Part shown: positions 6,678 through 10,199 of the stretch, in pieces
How the letters are laid out: every line of letters starts with the position of its first letter
How positions within the stretch are numbered: the stretch's first letter is position 1
NCBI GenBank assembly: GCA_964581355.1
Contig: CAZOOA010000090.1
Span: 1 to 10,199 of the forward strand
DNA length: 10,199 bases
Source: CAZOOA01 sp964581355
GTDB lineage: Bacteria > Bacillota > Dethiobacteria > DTU022 > UBA8154
Reading direction: 5' to 3'
The notes under the pieces: generated by a model
Databases searched by the model: none
The model's input: only the letters and a program-made list of their open reading frames with translations
What the model was told of the DNA's origin: nothing
Position numbers and translations under genes: made by a program

Positions 6678-8015
6678 CTAGTTTACCTGTATAACCAGTA
6701 AAGTAACATCGTCATCTCCCTGCAAAGAGCCATTATTGAACCGTGAAAAATCTTTTGTGATAGACTGGACAATGGCTTCGGGGGAAAGGTGGCTATTTTC
6801 CTGGAAAACAAAATTCACCCGGCTACCATAGATTTCTTTTTGCACTGATTGTTCTATTAAACCGTCGGTGTTAAACAAGATTGTTGAACCCGAAGATAAG
6901 ACAATATGTTTTTCTTCAAATGAATACAGTTCAATTGGAATCACCTGTGAAATAGGTGGTCCGGGATTTATTAATTCACAATACTGGAAATTGGTCAATC
7001 GCACCAGCGGGGGACTGTGAAGTCCGGCACATGAATAAGTGAACTCCAAGGTATCCAGGTCCAGCACAGACAAAAAAATGGCGATAAAATAGTCTTCCGG
7101 AAAATTTTCACTGCGATATCGAAGGTTGAGGTATTGCAATATTTTCCCGGGTGTCAATTCTTCGTCCTTCAGGGTTATATAGCCCTGGACTGCTTCTTTA
7201 ACAAAGGCACTAAGTATGGCGTTGTCCAGGCCGTGGCCTGTAACATCGGAGAGATAAATAATGAGCTTGTTGTCTTTATGGATTACATCATAAAAGTCTC
7301 CACCCAGCTTTCGTGCCGGCTGGTAATGAGCAGCTATGGAAATACCCTGGATTGCAGGCAAAGTTTTTGGCAAACTGCGTTCATGAACCCTGCGAGCCTT
7401 GTCTATTTCTGTGTCCAAAAGGTGATTGAGCTGCTTCATTTCCCGGGCATATTCCGTCAATTTGTATTCGTCTTGTTTGCGTTGTGTAATATCGAACCCA
7501 GCAATAAGACATAGTCTGCCGCATTCAGCGGGCCTGGCTTCAACAAGCACAAAGCACGGCTGTTCCTTTTTATTATAAATAGCCACTTCGCAGGTTTTTG
7601 GGACCATCTCTTGAAACACTTTTTCCAAAAACGTGCTAAAAAATGATCGGTCTTTCTCGATTATAAAAAAATCAAAGCGCTTATTTGCCAGGTTGGAACG
7701 ATCCACCTCAAGCAGTTTTGACCCGGTCAGGTTGGCCTGAAGGATGGTCCCGTCACGGCCCAGGGTAAAATAGGCTACAGGGGCAAAATCGTAGAGCTCC
7801 GTATAGCGCTCCAGGGAAGCTTCCAACTCAGCACGCACCTGCTGCAATTCTTCATTTTGGATCTCCAGCTCGACCTGGTGCACTTCCAACTCGTGAACAA
7901 GCCGCTGCAGTTCTTCCTGTGTTGCCGGTGAAGCTCTTTTTTGTTTGTCTTTCTTGAGCCGTGCTTCTGCCCGGTGGCGTAGCCCTTCAGCCGAACTATC
8001 GTTCCTTTTGTTCAT
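6678..8015 (-). CDS. PAS-domain SpoIIE-type (PP2C) serine phosphatase
   Basis: This 445-residue cytoplasmic signalling protein starts with a charged coiled coil (about 33-70, heptads such as LVHELEVHQVELEIQNEEL). A PAS domain follows (about 71-181), opening with APVAYFTLGRDGTILQAN and closing with the PAC-like AGFDITQRK. After a linker helix (182-215, ending RSLPKTLP) comes a SpoIIE/RsbU-type PP2C domain (about 225-445). Its metal ligands are visible: Asp240 and Asp243 (GGDFYDV), Asp257 (LSDVTGHG), Asp384 (NTDGLIE) and the GDDDVTLLVI motif at 433-442. Such enzymes dephosphorylate anti-sigma-factor antagonists in partner-switching pathways that control stress or sporulation sigma factors. No such partner is encoded here, so this is an orphan. 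There are no membrane helices, so the PAS domain probably senses an internal ligand or redox state. The ATG at 8015 has AAGGGG five bases upstream. It is transcribed away from the YeaQ-type gene. Confidence 0.93.
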   Translation of the reverse strand: MNKRNDSSAEGLRHRAEARLKKDKQKRASPATQEELQRLVHELEVHQVELEIQNEELQQVRAELEASLERYTELYDFAPVAYFTLGRDGTILQANLTGSKLLEVDRSNLANKRFDFFIIEKDRSFFSTFLEKVFQEMVPKTCEVAIYNKKEQPCFVLVEARPAECGRLCLIAGFDITQRKQDEYKLTEYAREMKQLNHLLDTEIDKARRVHERSLPKTLPAIQGISIAAHYQPARKLGGDFYDVIHKDNKLIIYLSDVTGHGLDNAILSAFVKEAVQGYITLKDEELTPGKILQYLNLRYRSENFPEDYFIAIFLSVLDLDTLEFTYSCAGLHSPPLVRLTNFQYCELINPGPPISQVIPIELYSFEEKHIVLSSGSTILFNTDGLIEQSVQKEIYGSRVNFVFQENSHLSPEAIVQSITKDFSRFNNGSLQGDDDVTLLVIQVN

Positions 8016-8053
8016 GAGTACCCCTTCCGTATTTCTTTAAAGTTCAGCTTCGT

Positions 8054-8080
8054 CACCCTGCTCACTCTGCTCACCCTACT
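8054..8080. repeat. Three 9-bp direct repeats
   Basis: CACCCTGCT, CACTCTGCT and CACCCTACT follow one another without gaps, each differing from the first at no more than one position. They lie about 40 bases upstream of the phosphatase start codon, in the stretch where its leader or promoter should be. They may be a slippage-prone simple repeat, similar in kind to the pyrimidine-rich array at the left edge, or a repeated protein site. Confidence 0.6.
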
Positions 8081-8129
8081 CGTCCTTTTTTTAACTATGC
8101 TGCTTTTCCGCCAGCTGTTTCCCTTCGGA

Positions 8130-8169
8130 GTCTTCCAGCCCATACGCTTTTCCAGTTCTATGGGAAGAC
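8130..8169. other. Hairpin-forming inverted repeat
   Basis: GTCTTCC (8130-8136) pairs with GGAAGAC (8163-8169), and CATA (8141-8144) with TATG (8159-8162). This makes an eleven-pair stem with a four-base bulge and a 14-base loop. On the plus strand TCTTTTTT follows about 15 bases later, after GCCTCGGCAG, so it does not fit a standard terminator. Its function is unknown. Confidence 0.4.
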
Positions 8170-8381
8170 AATGGCCTCGGCAGTCTTTTTTGGATCTAAC
8201 ACGCGCTTACTTTTTCATTACTTTTTATATTGTATCAAATTAAATGCTTATAAATCTATTAGCAATAATCCTGTTTTTTTATTTTTAGCGGGCAGATTCC
8301 CCGTGTTTGTGGTGTTTAGAGAAAGCATAGAGGACCTGGCTAACCGGCTTGATGCTGAGTGCTGTTCCCCAGCCAAATGGA

Positions 8382-8403
8382 ATGCTAATGGATTCCTTAG
8401 CAT
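8382..8403. other. Perfect 7-bp inverted repeat upstream of the YeaQ-type gene
   Basis: ATGCTAA (8382-8388) and TTAGCAT (8397-8403) flank an eight-base spacer. It stands about 75 bases before the ATG at 8479 and 13 bases ahead of a TATATA box (8416-8421). That position and symmetry would suit an operator, but a transcribed hairpin is equally possible. Confidence 0.4.
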
Positions 8404-8478
8404 CTTCCCTGATAGTATATAAACATAAACTTAATTGGCGTTATTTCAATCCATAACACCGGAAAAGGAGTGCTTTTA

Positions 8479-8730
8479 ATGGGACTTTTTACCTGGTTAA
8501 TTGTTGGGGCGGTAGTCGGTTGGCTGGCTGGCCTGGTCATGAAAGGAAAAGGATTTGGGCTGATCGGTAATGTTCTGGTCGGTGTAATAGGAGCGCTGGT
8601 CGGAGGTTGGCTTGCCGCTGCTGTGTTTAATATCCACAACCCAATCAGTGGCTTCAACCTTACCACTTTTATCGTAGCTTTCCTGGGCGCAGCTTTGGTT
8701 ATATTTATCGCCAGGTTATTAAGAGCTTAG
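8479..8730 (+). CDS. GlsB/YeaQ/YmgE-family small membrane protein
   Basis: This 83-residue inner-membrane protein belongs to the transglycosylase-associated family (PF04226), whose E. coli and enterococcal members (YeaQ, YmgE, GlsB) are induced by general stress; their molecular role is not established. Three membrane segments are visible: about 3-20 (FTWLIVGAVVGWLAGLVM), 28-50 (IGNVLVGVIGALVGGWLAAAVF) and 60-80 (TTFIVAFLGAALVIFIARLL). They are rich in Gly and Ala, with GWLAG and the GKGFGLIGN loop near 23-31 typical of the family. Length matches the usual 80-85 residues. The ATG at 8479 is placed eight bases after AAAAGGAG; an in-frame GTG at 8470 overlaps that site and is rejected. The gene stands alone or may be read with the radical SAM gene that follows after 84 bases. 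Confidence 0.93.
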   Translation: MGLFTWLIVGAVVGWLAGLVMKGKGFGLIGNVLVGVIGALVGGWLAAAVFNIHNPISGFNLTTFIVAFLGAALVIFIARLLRA

Positions 8731-8814
8731 GTGCTACCATTAGGAAATGACCCCTTGAATAAAGTCGCGCCGGAAGTAGCTAAGTGGAATTGTAAAGAAA
8801 GTGAGTGATAAAAA

Positions 8815-10199
8815 TTGAAAATACTACTATTATATCCCGAACACCCGGATACTTTCTGGAGCTATAAGTATGCCATTGGTTTTATCAATAAAAAGGCGGT
8901 TTACCCACCCCTGGGGCTTTTAACTGTTGCTGCCATGCTTCCCGACGAGTGGGAAAAGAAAGTCATAGACCTGAATGTGGAAAAACTTGATGACAACCAA
9001 CTGAAATGGGCAGACTACGTGTTCCTGAGTGCCATGGCTGTCCAGAGGGAATCGGCGAAGGATATTATTGCGCGCTGCCAAAAACTGGAAGTAAAGGTTG
9101 TGGCAGGTGGTCCCCTGTTTACAACGGAGAAAGAAGCATTAGGAGAGGTGGACTGCCTCGTGCTGGACGAAGCAGAAGTTACACTTCCTCATTTCCTGGA
9201 AGATCTGCATAATGGAACATTAAAGCGTGTGTATTCCTCTGCGGAAAAACCTGTCCTGACTGAAACCCCGGTCCCGGCCTGGGAGCTTATTAATATGGAG
9301 CATTACGTGGCAATGAGTATCCAGTATTCCCGGGGATGTCCTTTTGACTGCGAGTTTTGTGATATTACATTTTTGTTTGGCCGAAAGCCCCGCTTGAAAA
9401 TCAGGGACCAGTTTCTGGGGGAGCTGGATTCTCTTTACCTTAATGGCTGGCGGGGAAAAGTATTTATTGTCGATGATAATTTCATTGGAAACAAAGCGGT
9501 TTTAAAAGAAAGTGTCTTGCCAGCACTTATTGATTGGATGGAAAGACATAAGTATCCCTTTGTTTTTCTAACTGAAACATCCATCAACCTGGCTGATGAT
9601 CAAGCATTGCTGGAGATGATGAAAAGGGCGGGTTTCAGGGAGGTTTTTGTAGGCATTGAAACGCCTCATGAAGAGAGCCTAAAGGAATGCAACAAGTACC
9701 ATAACGTTCGCCGCAACCTGGTGGATTCCGTAAAAAAGATTCACAACCATGGAATGCAGGTATCCGGTGGCTTTATCGTAGGCTTTGATAGTGATCCATC
9801 CTCTATTTTCGATGCCCAAATAAAATTTATTCAGCAAAGCGGCATAGTTACAGCAATGGTGGGTATGCTTAACGCTATTAAGGGGTCCAAACTATATGAG
9901 CGCCTGCAGCAGGAAAACAGGCTTTTACCTGACATATCGGATTGTAACACAGATTTTACATTAAATTTTGTCCCAAAAATGAAATATAGTGAATTGATGG
10001 AGGGATACGAAAAAATCGTCACCACAATTTACGACCCGGATTATTTTAACAGACGAGTCATGGAATTTTTTGAAGAGTTCAAGCCCCTTAAAAGACGCTT
10101 GAATACAAATGAATTTAGCATGCGCTATATAAAAGCATTGTTTAAAGCATCTTTTTATCTGGGTGTTTTGGAAAAAGGAAGGAAATCATATTGGAAATT
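8815..10199 (+). CDS. B12-binding-type radical SAM protein with DUF4070-like C-terminus (partial, runs off right edge)
   Basis: 461 codons are read without a stop before the window ends. The N-terminal part (1-150) has the layout of a cobalamin-binding domain: KILLLYPEHP at the start, YPPLGLLTVAAMLP at 30-43, then VVAGGPLF. A classical DxHxxG is not visible, as is common in this class. The radical SAM core follows, with the 4Fe-4S motif Cys175-x3-Cys179-x2-Cys182 (RGCPFDCEFC), VDDNFIGN, EVFVGIETP and GGFIVGFDSD. The tail from about residue 350 (SGIVTAMVGMLNAIKGSKLYERL) fits DUF4070, shared with the hopanoid methylase HpnP and many uncharacterised paralogues. Related enzymes use SAM and often cobalamin to methylate unreactive carbons; the substrate here is unknown. 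An in-frame TAA at 8809-8811 leaves TTG at 8815 as the only start that keeps the N-terminal domain. Its ribosome site (AAGTGAG, nine bases upstream) is weak, so translation may be low or coupled. Confidence 0.9.
   Translation, partial: MKILLLYPEHPDTFWSYKYAIGFINKKAVYPPLGLLTVAAMLPDEWEKKVIDLNVEKLDDNQLKWADYVFLSAMAVQRESAKDIIARCQKLEVKVVAGGPLFTTEKEALGEVDCLVLDEAEVTLPHFLEDLHNGTLKRVYSSAEKPVLTETPVPAWELINMEHYVAMSIQYSRGCPFDCEFCDITFLFGRKPRLKIRDQFLGELDSLYLNGWRGKVFIVDDNFIGNKAVLKESVLPALIDWMERHKYPFVFLTETSINLADDQALLEMMKRAGFREVFVGIETPHEESLKECNKYHNVRRNLVDSVKKIHNHGMQVSGGFIVGFDSDPSSIFDAQIKFIQQSGIVTAMVGMLNAIKGSKLYERLQQENRLLPDISDCNTDFTLNFVPKMKYSELMEGYEKIVTTIYDPDYFNRRVMEFFEEFKPLKRRLNTNEFSMRYIKALFKASFYLGVLEKGRKSYWK

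Larger units (their letters stand above)
8016..8478. other. Divergent intergenic region with repeats and hairpins
   Basis: This 463-base gap lies between the minus-strand phosphatase gene and the plus-strand YeaQ-type gene, so it should hold promoters for both. It contains three direct repeats (8054-8080), a hairpin (8130-8169), an AT-rich block (8200-8290) with several TATA-like boxes but no well spaced pair, and a second hairpin (8382-8403) in a GC-richer block (8285-8400). An 83-codon frame at 8171-8422 has no ribosome site or recognisable domain. The GC-richer block between AT-rich flanks would suit a structured RNA, but I recognise no known riboswitch class. Confidence 0.55.

Noticed and set aside
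8171..8422. 83-codon plus-strand frame in the divergent gap
   Set aside because: It has no ribosome site and no domain, and its sequence spans AT-rich non-coding DNA and the second hairpin.
8747..8761. TGACCCCTTGAATAA as another copy of the inverted-repeat element
   Set aside because: It shares only short blocks in a different order with copies B and C, and has no second arm.

Overview
This 10.2 kb window looks like a chromosomal segment of a low-to-mid GC Gram-positive anaerobe of the Clostridia. A relative of the Peptococcaceae (Desulfotomaculum/Pelotomaculum type) is my best guess. The reasons are the strong purine-rich ribosome binding sites, the TTG starts, a secreted protein with a copper-amine-oxidase-type N-terminal domain, a PAS-SpoIIE phosphatase, and a cobalamin-binding radical SAM enzyme with a DUF4070-like tail. 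This is inference from gene content; there is no rRNA or marker gene to confirm it.

Layout. Positions 1-47 hold a hexanucleotide tandem repeat that runs off the left edge. Positions 48-453 hold nothing I recognise. A candidate promoter near 454-483 precedes a secreted CAN-domain protein with Ig-like/carboxypeptidase-regulatory-like repeats (642-1961, +). An AT-rich decayed locus follows (2186-2671, +), in which the C-terminal end of a CPBP-type membrane protease is joined in frame to the N-terminal part of an alpha/beta hydrolase. Four genes then lie on the minus strand, read from right to left: a PAS-SpoIIE PP2C phosphatase (8015-6678), a homocysteine S-methyltransferase-family protein (6361-5468), an aldo/keto reductase (5302-4445, TTG start) and the protein AMPylase SelO (4350-2875). 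A 463-base divergent intergenic region with direct repeats and two hairpins separates these from two plus-strand genes: a small three-helix GlsB/YeaQ-type membrane protein (8479-8730) and a radical SAM enzyme that runs off the right edge (8815-10199+).

The genes do not form one obvious pathway. SelO and the aldo/keto reductase are 94 bases apart and may be co-transcribed as a redox or stress pair. YeaQ-type proteins and PAS-SpoIIE phosphatases also belong to stress signalling, so a loose stress/housekeeping theme is possible but unproven.

The most distinctive non-coding signal is a family of short inverted-repeat elements with a GGGTCAGG / CCTGACCC core. There are two more or less intact copies (5424-5482, 6599-6672) and one half copy (2797-2820). 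Each lies at or next to the 3' end of a gene. One of them supplies the last residues and the stop codon of the methyltransferase-like gene. No transposase, phage gene, CRISPR array, tRNA or rRNA is present.
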